From positions 227,817-291,816 of the forward strand of contig NZ_JANUGP010000009.1 of NCBI RefSeq assembly GCF_024753135.1: DNA of 64,000 bases, read 5' to 3'. The stretch is from Streptomyces pyxinicus (lineage in GTDB: Bacteria; Actinomycetota; Actinomycetes; Streptomycetales; Streptomycetaceae). The notes under the pieces were generated by a model. The model worked only from the letters and a program-made list of their open reading frames with translations. It ran no database searches and was not told where the DNA came from. The position numbers and the translations under genes were made by a program. Numbering within the stretch: position 1 is the stretch's first letter; each line of letters opens with the position of its first letter. Positions 48,040-56,994 of this stretch are shown one piece after another.

Positions 48040-49215
48040 ATGACGATCCTGCCGCGCCCGACGACCACCCTCTCCGCGGACGACGCCCGCCGGATCGCCC
48101 TGCGGGCCCAGGGTTTCCTCGGCGCCCCCGACCGGCGGGCCGGGGTGCGCGGAGTGCTGCGCCGGCTCGGCGCCGTCCAGCTCGACACCATCTCGGTGCT
48201 CGCCCGCTCCCACGAACTGGTGCCGTACGCGCGCCTGGGCGCGGTGGGCCGCAAGACGGTCGAGAGCGCCTACTGGACCGACACCCACGCCTTCGAGTAC
48301 TGGTCGCACGCCGCGTGCGTCCTGCCCATCGAGGAGTGGCCGCACTTCGCCTTCCGCCGCCGCGCCTACCGCGACCGCCCGCACTGGCACCACGACCTGC
48401 CCGACGGTGTCTACGAGCAGGTGGTCAAGCAGCTGCGCACCGAGGGCCCGCTGACCGCCACCGAGCTGGGCGGCGCGAAGAAGACGAGCGACTGGTGGGA
48501 CTGGTCGGGCACCAAGGTCGCCGTGGAGCGGGCGCTGATGTACGGCGAGGTGGTGTGCGTCGAGCGGCGCGGCTGGAAGCGGGTGTACGACCTGGCCGAG
48601 CGCGCCGTCCCCGCGGATCTGCTGCACGACGGGCTGGACGACACGGAGTGCCTGCGCCGGCTGGTCCGGCTGGCCGGCGAGGCCCTCGGCGTCGGCACGC
48701 GCGCGGACATCGCGGACTACCACCGCCTCAAGGCCGAGCAGGTGGACGCGGTGATCGCCGACTCGGGTCTGGTGCCGGTCGAGGTGGCGGGCTGGGGCCG
48801 GCCCGCCTGGGCCGATCCGGCGGCGCTGGCCTCGGCCCCGCGCGGCCGGCATCGCACCACGCTGCTGTCGCCGTTCGACTCGCTGGTCTGGGAGCGGGCG
48901 CGCACCGAGCGGATCTTCGGCTTCACCCACCGTCTGGAGGCCTACGTCCCCAAGCCCAAGAGGATCCACGGCTACTTCGCCATGCCGGTGCTCGCCGGCG
49001 GCCGGCTGGTCGGGCGGGTCGACCCCGCGCGCGAGGGCCGGACGCTGGTGGCCAGGCAGCTCACCCTGGACGGCCCGAAGGCGGTCCCGGCGGTCGCCCA
49101 GGCCCTGGTCGAGGCGGCGGGCTGGGTGAACTGCACGGACGTGCGCGTGGAGCGGGTGGACGAGCCCGGGCTGCGCGAGGCCCTGACCCGGGAGCTGGCC
49201 GCGCTGACGGCCTGA
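48040..49215 (+). CDS. HTH_42 DNA glycosylase, AlkX/YcaQ subfamily
   Basis: 391 residues, the usual length of the family once called DUF1006. These are monofunctional glycosylases made of tandem winged helices that unhook bulky adducts and interstrand crosslinks. The catalytic region near the N-terminus reads AVQLDTISVLARSHEL with Gln47-Leu-Asp49: the QxD motif of the AlkX/YcaQ branch, not the QxQ of AlkZ. Also typical are AYWTDTHAFEYWSHAACVLP, HRTTLLSPFDSLVWER and HGYFAMPVLAGGRLVGRVD. Start ATG 48040. No antibiotic cluster is adjacent, so it is probably a housekeeping repair enzyme. Confidence 0.9.
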   Translation: MTILPRPTTTLSADDARRIALRAQGFLGAPDRRAGVRGVLRRLGAVQLDTISVLARSHELVPYARLGAVGRKTVESAYWTDTHAFEYWSHAACVLPIEEWPHFAFRRRAYRDRPHWHHDLPDGVYEQVVKQLRTEGPLTATELGGAKKTSDWWDWSGTKVAVERALMYGEVVCVERRGWKRVYDLAERAVPADLLHDGLDDTECLRRLVRLAGEALGVGTRADIADYHRLKAEQVDAVIADSGLVPVEVAGWGRPAWADPAALASAPRGRHRTTLLSPFDSLVWERARTERIFGFTHRLEAYVPKPKRIHGYFAMPVLAGGRLVGRVDPAREGRTLVARQLTLDGPKAVPAVAQALVEAAGWVNCTDVRVERVDEPGLREALTRELAALTA

Positions 49216-49238
49216 GGCGGGCACTGACCCTGAGAGGA

Positions 49239-49985
49239 CTAGCGGATCTCCAGGATCTTCTCCCGCATCGCGTAGACCACGGCCTCCATCCGGGAGTGCA
49301 GCTGGAGCTTCTCCAGGATGTTGCGCACGTGGTTCTTCACGGTGTTCTCGGAGATGAACAACTCCTTGGCGATGTCCCGGTTGTTCATGCCCGTGGCCAC
49401 GAGCTTGAGGACTTCGAGTTCCCGGTCGGTCAGCCGGGGCGCGGGCACCAGCCGACGTTCGTCGGTGCGCTGGATCATCGACTTGAACTCGGTGAGGAGT
49501 TTCGACGCCATCGAGGGGCTGATCTGCGACTGACCGTCGGCCACCGCGCGAATGGCGGTGGCGACCTCGTCCGTGGAGATCTCCTTGAGGAGGTACCCGG
49601 TCGCCCCCGCCTTGATCGCGTCGTAGAGGTCCGCCTCCTCGTCGCTGATCGTCAGCATGATGATCTTCGCGCTGGGGGCGACCTCCTTGATGGAGGTGCA
49701 GGCCTCGATGCCGCCGCGCCGGGGCATGCGGACGTCCATCAGCACGATGTCGGGCAGCAGATCGGCGGCCTTGTCGACGGCCTCGGCGCCGTCACCGGCC
49801 TCGCCGACCACCTCGATGTCCTCCTCGGCGTGCAGCACGATCTCCAGGCCGCGCCGGAAGAGGGCGTGATCGTCCACGACCAGGACCCTGATCGGCTCCT
49901 CGCGTACGGGGCCGGCGTCCGGGCCCATGCCCGTGACGTCGTCGTCGGCATCCCCGTCCCGCATCGGTCCGAAGGTGTCCGCCAT
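49239..49985 (-). CDS. NarL/LuxR-family response regulator
   Basis: 248 residues; ATG 49983-49985 with a strong GGGGGAGG ribosome site. An acidic N-terminal extension of about 30 residues precedes the receiver domain (VLVVDDH at 34-40, phosphoacceptor Asp84 in VLMDVRMP, Lys in YLLKE). C-terminal LuxR-type helix-turn-helix: LTDRELEVLKLVATGMNNRDIAKELFISENTVKNHVRNILEKL. No histidine kinase gene is adjacent, so it is an orphan. A conserved position next to hpf may link it to growth-phase control; targets unknown. Confidence 0.92.
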   Translation of the reverse strand: MADTFGPMRDGDADDDVTGMGPDAGPVREEPIRVLVVDDHALFRRGLEIVLHAEEDIEVVGEAGDGAEAVDKAADLLPDIVLMDVRMPRRGGIEACTSIKEVAPSAKIIMLTISDEEADLYDAIKAGATGYLLKEISTDEVATAIRAVADGQSQISPSMASKLLTEFKSMIQRTDERRLVPAPRLTDRELEVLKLVATGMNNRDIAKELFISENTVKNHVRNILEKLQLHSRMEAVVYAMREKILEIR

Positions 49986-50128
49986 CGTTCCTCCCCCTGA
50001 AGGCCCTGGCCTGTGGTCCTGTGCCATCGCCAACGCAAGGCAGCGGCCCACCGGTTGGGCCGGTGCGGTCATGATTCCATGCCCGGGCGCCACAGCGGTG
50101 ACATGCGGGGCGTGAAGTAGGCGCACAC

Positions 50129-50167
50129 CGGTGCCCCTGGGGGCGTACACGCGCTCCAGGGGCACCG
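50129..50167 (-). terminator. hairpin terminator downstream of hpf
   Basis: Perfect 12-bp stem cggtgcccctgg / ccaggggcaccg around a 15-nt loop, just after the hpf stop. It separates hpf from the response-regulator gene in the same direction. Confidence 0.9.
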
Positions 50168-50188
50168 CCTCGGATGCGAGCGGGTGGA

Positions 50189-50884
50189 TCAGCCGCCCAG
50201 CGTGCCACCGGCCGCCGGGGTTTGCGCCGCCTCGGCGACCATCGGGTCGGTGCTGAGGTGGATCACGCCGTAGTCGTAGGCGTGGCGCCGGTAGACGACG
50301 CTGGGTTCCTTCGTCTCCGAATCGACGAACAAGTAGAAGTCATGGCCGACGAGTTCCATCTCGTACAGGGCTTGGTCGAGGCTCATCGGAGACGCGACGT
50401 GGGTCTTCTCGCGGACGACGAGGGGGCCGTCGCCCTTGACCTCCAGCGAGCCGATCTTCTTCGTCGGGACGCCGTCCGTCGTCTCGTCCCGCACGGGAAG
50501 GCCGTTGCTGTCGAGCGTCGCCGCGTCGGGGACGTGGTCGGCCACCTCGGCGGCCGAGATCCGGCGGGCGCCGCGACGCGAGAAGCGCTTGTCGTGCTCC
50601 TTGCGCAGCCGGGCGTCCAGCTTTTCCGCCGCCAGGTCGAGCGCCGCGTACGGGTCGCTGGCCGCTGCCTCCGCCCGGATCACCGGACCGCGGGAGCGGA
50701 GCGTGATCTCCACTCGGTCACAGCGGTCGGCCTGTCGGGGGTTGGGCTCCTTGGACACCTCGACGTCGAGGCTGATCACCTTGCCGTCGAGCTTCTGGAT
50801 CTTCTCCAGCTTCAGCTTCTCGGCCACGTGCTTGCGGAACCGCTCGGGCACCTCGGTCTTGCGGCCCTTGACGACGATGTCCAC
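50189..50884 (-). CDS. hpf: long-form ribosome hibernation promoting factor
   Basis: 231 residues from GTG 50882-50884, with GGGAACGGAG upstream; frames reaching 51103 are rejected because the protein family starts at MDIVVKGRKTEVPERFRKHV. Residues 1-105 are the S30AE domain that binds in the decoding channel (KLEKIQKLDGKVISLDVEV). A variable linker follows, then the C-terminal dimerisation domain (VVREKTHVASPMSLDQALYEMELVGHDFYLFVDSETKEPSVVYRRHAYDYGVIHL) used in 100S ribosome formation. Expected to be induced in stationary phase or stress. Confidence 0.96.
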   Translation of the reverse strand: MDIVVKGRKTEVPERFRKHVAEKLKLEKIQKLDGKVISLDVEVSKEPNPRQADRCDRVEITLRSRGPVIRAEAAASDPYAALDLAAEKLDARLRKEHDKRFSRRGARRISAAEVADHVPDAATLDSNGLPVRDETTDGVPTKKIGSLEVKGDGPLVVREKTHVASPMSLDQALYEMELVGHDFYLFVDSETKEPSVVYRRHAYDYGVIHLSTDPMVAEAAQTPAAGGTLGG

Positions 50885-51198
50885 GCAGAACTCCGTTCCC
50901 GGATCGCTCCGCACCTCGGCGGAGCATCTCCCTTTCGCACCAGATCCGGTGAGCACCGGACCTCGGACTCGGTGACGTCCACCTCCTCCTCCCCCATGGG
51001 CGAGATCTCCACCCCCGCGCCTCCGGGTGATTGCGTGAAAAACCCGCGGCACGGCATTCGGATAAGCGAGGCGTGGCCTGCGCCTTTCCTCACAACTGAA
51101 CATATCTCGCCCGGACGGATGTCGTCACCCTCTACTGAGGCGTACCTCCATTCAGGTGAATTACGCCTCTCGTCACCTGCAACGAAGCAAGTTGACCT
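50885..51198. promoter_or_regulatory. hpf upstream region with a stem-loop
   Basis: 314 bp between hpf and the tail of the comF-like gene, lower in GC than its surroundings, as expected for a promoter region. An inverted repeat gaggcgta / tacgcctc (51137-51144 and 51162-51169) with a 17-nt loop lies about 250 bp from hpf. It also sits 30 bp past the comF-like stop and may be that gene's terminator. I could not assign sigma-factor boxes. Confidence 0.5.
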
Positions 51199-52047
51199 TC
51201 AGTTCCTGTTTATTTCGAAAGAATCTCGCGGAGCGGCGATCACCGCCGCGCGAAGGAACGGAACGGGGGCGTTCACCGCGTCCCTTTTCGGTGCACCGTG
51301 CATCCACTTCTCGCACTCCGGTCGTCCTCCGATCCGTCGTTCTCCCCTACCTTCCCGACATACGGCTCCGTATGCGGCTCCTCTCGCCCCGGCCGTCTCG
51401 CACCGCACGGCTCGCGCCGCCTCGGCGAGCGTGGCGCCCGTCGTCATCAGGTCGTCCACGAGCACCACCGGGCCGGCACCGAGCAGCCGCGCGCCGCCCG
51501 CCGCCACCTCCAGGGCGCCCGTGACGTTCGCCAGGCGCCGGCGCGCGTCCAGCCCCGACTGGTCCGCCACGGCCCGCCGCTGCCGCAGCACGGCGGCCAC
51601 CCGGGCCGGTGTCCCGGTGCGCCGCAGCTCACCGGCCGCCGCGAGCGCGATACGCCGTACCGGATCGTGTCCGCGCGCCCGCACGGCCCGCCGCGCGGAG
51701 GGCACGGGCACCAGGACGACCGGACCGCGCACCGCCGGACCGGGCCCCGGCAGTTGGCTCGAATGTGCCCTCACCGACCCCGCCAGAGCCGTGCCCAGGG
51801 CTCCCGCGAGGGCCAGCACGCCCCGCTCCTTGTGGGCGAGCAGCACCGACCGCACCTCCTCCGCGTACGGCACCGCCGCGTGCGTCACCGGCAACCCGGC
51901 CGGCTCCGGCACCGGCCGCACCCGCCCCGGCGCGCGCCCGCCCAGAGCCGCCCGGCACCGCCCGCAGAGCACCGCCCGAGCCGCCCCGCAACCGGCGCAC
52001 TCGGCCGGGAGCACCAGGTCGGTGAGGTCCTGCCACCAGCCCCGCAT
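51199..52047 (-). CDS. ComF-family phosphoribosyltransferase-like protein
   Basis: 282 residues from ATG 52045-52047 with GGAGG just ahead. N-terminal zinc-finger type Cys pairs (CAGCGAARAVLCGRC, about 17-31), then the type I PRTase loop VVLVDDLMTTGATL. The family is linked to DNA uptake in competent bacteria and to other DNA roles, but its reaction is unknown. The C-terminal 50 residues (from about 232) differ in composition, richer in Lys, Glu and Phe, and look like a read-on extension into less GC-rich sequence. The normal family ends near CRE. Neighbour of lpqB. Confidence 0.85.
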   Translation of the reverse strand: MRGWWQDLTDLVLPAECAGCGAARAVLCGRCRAALGGRAPGRVRPVPEPAGLPVTHAAVPYAEEVRSVLLAHKERGVLALAGALGTALAGSVRAHSSQLPGPGPAVRGPVVLVPVPSARRAVRARGHDPVRRIALAAAGELRRTGTPARVAAVLRQRRAVADQSGLDARRRLANVTGALEVAAGGARLLGAGPVVLVDDLMTTGATLAEAARAVRCETAGARGAAYGAVCREGRGERRIGGRPECEKWMHGAPKRDAVNAPVPFLRAAVIAAPRDSFEINRN

Positions 52048-52144
52048 GGCCTCCACTGTGCCAACGCCGAAGCCGGGCTGCCACCCCTGTGGACAACCCC
52101 CTGTGGACAACTCGCGCCCACCGGACGCGGCACACCCGGCCGCC

Positions 52145-52285
52145 GCTCACCCGGGCCGGACCGACCCACCCGGGCCGGACCGGCTCACCCGGGGCCGACC
52201 GACTTACCCGGGGCCGACCGGCTCACCCGGAGCGGACCGAGGGGCCGGCTCACTGCGGCGGACCGGGGACCGGCTCACCCGGGAT
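52145..52285. repeat. 19-bp tandem repeat reaching the lpqB stop codon
   Basis: Five exact-length 19-bp units (52145, 52164, 52183, 52202, 52221) of the form gctcacccggggccgaccg, followed by two degenerate units. The last unit contains the lpqB stop codon (tca in gctcacccggg at 52273). So the array probably arose by repeated duplication of the lpqB termination region. It fills most of the gap between comF-like and lpqB. Confidence 0.9.
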
Positions 52286-54110
52286 AGACCGGCGCCGTCC
52301 CGTCCTTGTCGACCTTCTGCCACTGCGCCCCGGACGGCAGGCGGACGAGGCCGTCGTCCGAGTAGGCGACGAGCGGCACCCGCTCGTCCTCGGACGCCGC
52401 GATCGCCTTCACGCCCGGCAGCGCGCCGGGGGCAGGACCGTCCGGCGTGGAGCCGTCGACCTGCACGTACCGCATCTGCTGCACCCCGCCCTGCTCCCGG
52501 CCGACGGCGAGCAGGGTGCTGTCCCCGGCCCAGGAGACGGCGCTGACCTGCTCCAGGTCCGGTGCCGCCGAGTGCAGCCCGTCCACCGAGATGCCCTGCC
52601 CGGTGCCGTCCTCGCGCTGGACCCGGCCGACGAGCAGCGACTGCTTGCCGTCCTTCGCCGCCACCACCAGCGCGATCCGCACGCCGTCGGCGGAGACCCG
52701 CGCGTCCGTGATGCGGCCGGGCAGACCGGGGACGGAGACCTCCTCGGGCTTGGAGACACCCTGCTCCAGCACCGTCAGGCGCGCATGGCGCGGATCGCGG
52801 TCGGCCACCCAGAGATCGCCGCGGGCGTCCCAGCTCGGCGTGGTCAGGCGGTCGTCGGGGGTCGCCCCCGTACTGGTCACCAGCGGCTGCCCGAGCGTGC
52901 CGTCCGACGCCAGCGACGCCACGTACAGGGACCTGCCGCCGTCACCGACCCCGGCCGCGGAGTGCTCGTCGCGCGACACCGCCACCGACTGGAGTTCCTT
53001 GCCGCCCTCGCCCAGCGGCCCGGGCACCGGCACCGCGCCGGTCCCGGTGCTGCCGGTCGGCATCCGCACCACGCGGTGCTTGCCGTCGAGGTAGTACAGG
53101 TACTCGGGACGCTTGGCGGAACCGTGCCAGGCGGTCGACTCGGCCTGCTCCTCGGTCAGTTCGCACAGCCGGCCATCACCCAGCCCCCGCAGCTCGACCG
53201 CCTCCAGCGTCGGAGCGAGGTTGCGCAGGGTGAACAGCAACTGCGTCGCCATCTCGGTGCACTTGCCCGCCGTGACCTGCGACGCCTTGAGGTTGAGCGG
53301 CACCGTCAGCCGGTTCTGGTCGTCCGGCGTCAGCTCCGACACGCCCTTCCGCAGGGCCGTTCCGGTGGGGAAGCTGGACCTGACGACCGGCCTGAGCCAG
53401 CTGGTGGGCTCCTTGATCAGCGAGCGGACCATCTGGGTCATGGGATCGACCTTGCCGCGCACGAACACCGGATCGGCGACCGCCACCGGCTGTCCGTTCG
53501 GCCCGGCGGCGGTGTTCGAGGCGAAGTAGTACTTGTCGACGGAGGAGTAGTTGCGCTGGAAGTCCGACTTGCCCAGGACCACCCCGTCGGGCAGCCCGTC
53601 GATGCGCCACTGCCCGGTCTTGGCGCTCTTCGACAGATGCAGCTTCTTGCGGAACGGCCCGTCGGCGGGCTGGTAGGCCTGCTCCGCGTCGACCGTGGCG
53701 ACCTGGGTGCCGGCCAGGACGCAGGTGACGCCGTCGGTCACCTCCCGGCCGCCGGTCTGGCAGTCGGTCTCGATACTCGGCCCGTTCGCGAGCACGGTGG
53801 TCGACCGCTCCGGCCGCCAGGCGCGTGCCGCGTCCTCCGTCAGGTACTTGCGCGCCGTGTCGTACTGCGGGTCGTCGCTGGTCAGCGCCTCCAGGAAGCC
53901 CTGCATGATCTCGCCGGGCCCGGCGCCGTCGGCCGGCGGCGCGGCGAACACCCGTACGCCGGTGTCCTGCCGCGGCGTCGACTCCACGTCCCGCAGATCC
54001 CCGCTGTCGGGCATCGAGGCGCAGCCGGCCAGCAGGACGACCCCCAAGGCGGTGAACGCCACCGCGCGACCCGGCCGCCGCCGGGCGCCCCCCTTGCGGT
54101 CAGCGCCCAC
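52275..54110 (-). CDS. lpqB: lipoprotein LpqB of the MtrAB system
   Basis: 611 residues from GTG 54108-54110, with AGGGGAGGC upstream. Lipobox LLAGC with Cys30 as the lipidated residue after a short hydrophobic segment. A GerMN-type domain occupies about 200-320 and a beta-propeller-like C-terminal half follows (repeated WDARGDLWVADRD and VSADGVRIALVV text). LpqB sits on the outer membrane face and modulates MtrB sensing. It overlaps the mtrB end by 11 bp, so the three genes form one operon. Confidence 0.95.
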   Translation of the reverse strand: MGADRKGGARRRPGRAVAFTALGVVLLAGCASMPDSGDLRDVESTPRQDTGVRVFAAPPADGAGPGEIMQGFLEALTSDDPQYDTARKYLTEDAARAWRPERSTTVLANGPSIETDCQTGGREVTDGVTCVLAGTQVATVDAEQAYQPADGPFRKKLHLSKSAKTGQWRIDGLPDGVVLGKSDFQRNYSSVDKYYFASNTAAGPNGQPVAVADPVFVRGKVDPMTQMVRSLIKEPTSWLRPVVRSSFPTGTALRKGVSELTPDDQNRLTVPLNLKASQVTAGKCTEMATQLLFTLRNLAPTLEAVELRGLGDGRLCELTEEQAESTAWHGSAKRPEYLYYLDGKHRVVRMPTGSTGTGAVPVPGPLGEGGKELQSVAVSRDEHSAAGVGDGGRSLYVASLASDGTLGQPLVTSTGATPDDRLTTPSWDARGDLWVADRDPRHARLTVLEQGVSKPEEVSVPGLPGRITDARVSADGVRIALVVAAKDGKQSLLVGRVQREDGTGQGISVDGLHSAAPDLEQVSAVSWAGDSTLLAVGREQGGVQQMRYVQVDGSTPDGPAPGALPGVKAIAASEDERVPLVAYSDDGLVRLPSGAQWQKVDKDGTAPVYPG

Positions 54111-56199
54111 GAAATGCCTCCCCTGACTCGGTCGAGTCCTCGCGTGCGACCGTACCCGTGCCGGGTGCCGCGTCCTCGGCGGGCCGGTGCTCCGGCTGCC
54201 GTGCGCCCGCGGCGGGGCGGGGCACCACCCGCGCGCCGTTGCCGTTGCCGGGCAGCGCGGCGGGATCGGCGGCGGCCGGGACGGCGGTCATCCGGTGCGT
54301 GCTCTGCCCGCGCGCGGGCAGCGCGTCCGCCCGGGCGCCGCCCTGCTGCACCGGCACGGTCGCCCGCTTCTCACCGCCCCCGCGCGGCAGCCCGGCGTCG
54401 TCGAGGCCGCGGTTGCGGCGCGAGTCCTTCGGCTCCAGCGGTATCGGCGAGCCCCGCAAGGGTTCGTCGGCGGTCCTGGGCAGCGTCAGCCGGAACTGCG
54501 AGCCCCCGCCCGGCTCGCCCCAGGCCTGCAGCCAGCCGCCGTGCAGCCGCGCGTCCTCCAGCGCGATCGACAGCCCGAGACCGGTGCCGCCGGTGGTACG
54601 CGCGCGTGCCGGATCCGCTCGCCAGAAGCGGCTGAAGACCCGGGTCGCCTCGCCCGGCTTGAGTCCGACGCCGTAGTCGCGCACCGCGACGGCGACCGCA
54701 CCCCCGGCGGAGGCCAGCCTGACGACGACGTCCCGGCCCTCGCCGTGCTCGACGGCGTTGACGACGAGGTTGCGCAGCACGCGTTCCACCCGGCGGGCGT
54801 CGGCCTCGGCGACCACCGGCTGCTGGTCACCGGCCACGCGTATCCGGCTGCCCTTGCGCTCGGCCAGCGGCTCCGCGCCGCTGACCACGCGCCGTACGAC
54901 CTCCCGCAGGTCTATCGGCTCCGCCTCCAGGGCTGCGGCGCCCGCGTCGAAGCGGCTGATCTCCAGCAGGTCCGCGAGCAGCGACTCGAAGCGGTCGAGC
55001 TGGTCGGCGAGCAGCTCGGCCGAGCGCGCGGTCACCGGATCGAAGTCCTCGCGCGCCTCGTGGATGACGTCGGCCGCCATCCGGACGGTGGTCAGCGGGG
55101 TGCGCAGCTCGTGCGAGACGTCCGAGACGAACCGGCGCTGCATCCGCGACAGGTCCTCCAGCTGCTGGATCTTGAGCTGGAGGTTCTGCGCCATCTTGTT
55201 GAAGGCCTCGCCCAGACGGGCGATGTCGTCCTCGCCGGTGACCTTCATACGTTCCTGGAGCCGCCCGGCAGACAGCCGCTCCGCGATCCCGGCCGCCATC
55301 CGCACCGGCGTGACGACCTGCCGGACCACCAGCCAGGCGATCGCGCCGAGCAGGACGACGACGAACAGCCCGGCGGTCGCCAGGGTCCCCTTGACCAGGC
55401 TCAGGGACTTCTCCTCCTGCGTGAGCGGGAAGAGGTAGTACAGCTCGTACGGCCGGCCGTTCGGGTCGTTGACCTGCTTGCCGATGACGAGCGCCGGCTG
55501 CGACTCCTTGCCGTTGGCGTAGACGATCTCGGTGTAGCTCTGGGCGGCCGTCGTCCCGCCGTTGACCCGGTCCCGCAGGTCGGCGGGCACGCTGGAGGTC
55601 GGGTTGACGTTCCCGGAGCCGCGCGGGCTGCGGCCGCCGCCGCTGTCGTCGCCGACGGGGAGCGTCGCCACGTCGAAGGCGCCCGCGCCGCCGCTGGACA
55701 GCGACTCCACGAGGTCGCTCATCCACTGGATGACGCTCTGCGGCTGCCGTCCGTCCCCGATCGGGGTGCCGTCGGGTGTGCTGCTCGCGGTCCCGGTGCC
55801 ACTGCCGGTGCCGGCCGCCGCCTCGTCGGCCTTCTGCTTGGCCACCGCGAACCCGCCGGTGGCCTGGCTCTGCGAGGCCCTGACCTTGGCGTCGAGCAGG
55901 CCGTTGCGCACCTGCCCGATCACGACGAAGCCGAGCAGCAGGACGACACCGAGGGACATCACCAGCGTCGTCGCGACCACGCGCAGCTGGATGTTGCGCC
56001 GCCACAGCCGCATCACCGGCAGCAGCGGCCGGCGCACCCAGCGCAGGAAGAGGCGGAGGACCGGGCTGCCCTGGACTCCGCCCTGCAGCAGCCCGCCCTC
56101 GAACAGCCGCCGGAACCGCGCACCCGCCGCCCGGCCGACAGGCCGCCCCGGACGCGCCCCGGAACCGCCGGGAGCCGAAGCGGCACTGTCCCCGGCCAT
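54100..56199 (-). CDS. mtrB: sensor histidine kinase MtrB
   Basis: 699 residues from ATG 56197-56199, one nucleotide after the mtrA stop (TGACATG). Two transmembrane helices: about 72-95 and about 262-285. The external sensor loop between them contains a Gly/Ser/Thr-rich low-complexity stretch. HAMP region, then the phosphoacceptor His363 in FVSDVSHELRTPL, N box VVNAVEHGEG, DYGVGLKPGE, and GGTGLGLSI of the ATP lid. Phosphorylates MtrA. The C-terminal 100 residues are Arg/Pro/Ala-rich and outside the catalytic domain. Confidence 0.96.
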   Translation of the reverse strand: MAGDSAASAPGGSGARPGRPVGRAAGARFRRLFEGGLLQGGVQGSPVLRLFLRWVRRPLLPVMRLWRRNIQLRVVATTLVMSLGVVLLLGFVVIGQVRNGLLDAKVRASQSQATGGFAVAKQKADEAAAGTGSGTGTASSTPDGTPIGDGRQPQSVIQWMSDLVESLSSGGAGAFDVATLPVGDDSGGGRSPRGSGNVNPTSSVPADLRDRVNGGTTAAQSYTEIVYANGKESQPALVIGKQVNDPNGRPYELYYLFPLTQEEKSLSLVKGTLATAGLFVVVLLGAIAWLVVRQVVTPVRMAAGIAERLSAGRLQERMKVTGEDDIARLGEAFNKMAQNLQLKIQQLEDLSRMQRRFVSDVSHELRTPLTTVRMAADVIHEAREDFDPVTARSAELLADQLDRFESLLADLLEISRFDAGAAALEAEPIDLREVVRRVVSGAEPLAERKGSRIRVAGDQQPVVAEADARRVERVLRNLVVNAVEHGEGRDVVVRLASAGGAVAVAVRDYGVGLKPGEATRVFSRFWRADPARARTTGGTGLGLSIALEDARLHGGWLQAWGEPGGGSQFRLTLPRTADEPLRGSPIPLEPKDSRRNRGLDDAGLPRGGGEKRATVPVQQGGARADALPARGQSTHRMTAVPAAADPAALPGNGNGARVVPRPAAGARQPEHRPAEDAAPGTGTVAREDSTESGEAFRGR

Positions 56200-56200
56200 G

Positions 56201-56890
56201 TCAGCTCGGTCCGGCCTTGTAACCGACACCGCGGACGGTCACCACGATCTCCGGCCGCTCCGGGTCCTTCTCGACCTTGGAGCGCAGCCGCTGGACGTGC
56301 ACGTTGACCAGGCGGGTGTCGGCGGCATGCCGGTAGCCCCACACCTGCTCCAGCAGCACCTCGCGGGTGAACACCTGCCAGGGCTTGCGGGCGAGCGCGA
56401 CCAGCAGGTCGAACTCCAGCGGGGTCAGCGCGATCGACTGCCCGTCCCGCTTGACGGAGTGCCCGGCCACGTCGATGACCAGGTCACCGATGGTCAGCTG
56501 CTCCGGCGCCGGCTCCTCCGACCTGCGCAGACGCGCCCGGATCCGGGCCACCAGCTCCTTCGGCTTGAACGGCTTGACGATGTAGTCATCGGCACCGGAC
56601 TCCAGTCCGACGACCACATCGACGGTGTCGCTCTTGGCCGTGAGCATCACGATCGGCACCCCGGACTCGGCCCGGATCAGCCGGCACACCTCGATGCCGT
56701 CCCGTCCGGGCAGCATCAGGTCCAGCAGCACCAGGTCCGGCTTGGCCTCGCGGAACGCGGCCAGCGCCTTGTCGCCGTCAGCTACGAAAGACGGCTCGAA
56801 ACCTTCACCACGCAGCACGATGCCGAGCATCTCGGCCAGTGCGGTGTCGTCGTCGACGACAAGGACTCGTCCCTTCATAAACGACATCAT
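56201..56890 (-). CDS. mtrA: response regulator MtrA
   Basis: 229 residues if the first of three clustered ATGs (56890, 56887, 56878) is used; only a weak GAGAATGGG is nearby, so the exact start is open. Receiver domain with acidic pocket VVDDD (11-15), phosphoacceptor Asp57 in LLDLMLPG, Lys in VKPFKPKEL. OmpR-type winged helix: ALTPLEFDLLVALARKPWQVFTREVLLEQVWGYRHAADTRLVNVHVQRLRSKVEKDP. In Streptomyces MtrA coordinates development, cell-wall and osmotic genes and antibiotic production. First gene of mtrA-mtrB-lpqB. Confidence 0.96.
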   Translation of the reverse strand: MMSFMKGRVLVVDDDTALAEMLGIVLRGEGFEPSFVADGDKALAAFREAKPDLVLLDLMLPGRDGIEVCRLIRAESGVPIVMLTAKSDTVDVVVGLESGADDYIVKPFKPKELVARIRARLRRSEEPAPEQLTIGDLVIDVAGHSVKRDGQSIALTPLEFDLLVALARKPWQVFTREVLLEQVWGYRHAADTRLVNVHVQRLRSKVEKDPERPEIVVTVRGVGYKAGPS

Positions 56891-56994
56891 CCCATTCTCG
56901 TAACGACGACAGAGGTGCAGGTGAGCAGGCTCACTGGCCTGTGACGATAGTCGTACGGAGCCGTCACTGTCTGCCCCCGGCCGCCGCGCCGGCG

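Noticed and set aside
56891..56915. MtrA autoregulatory site upstream of mtrA
   Set aside because: Only one gtaac half-site (cgtaacgac) is visible; the known sites are paired, so there is not enough to call it.
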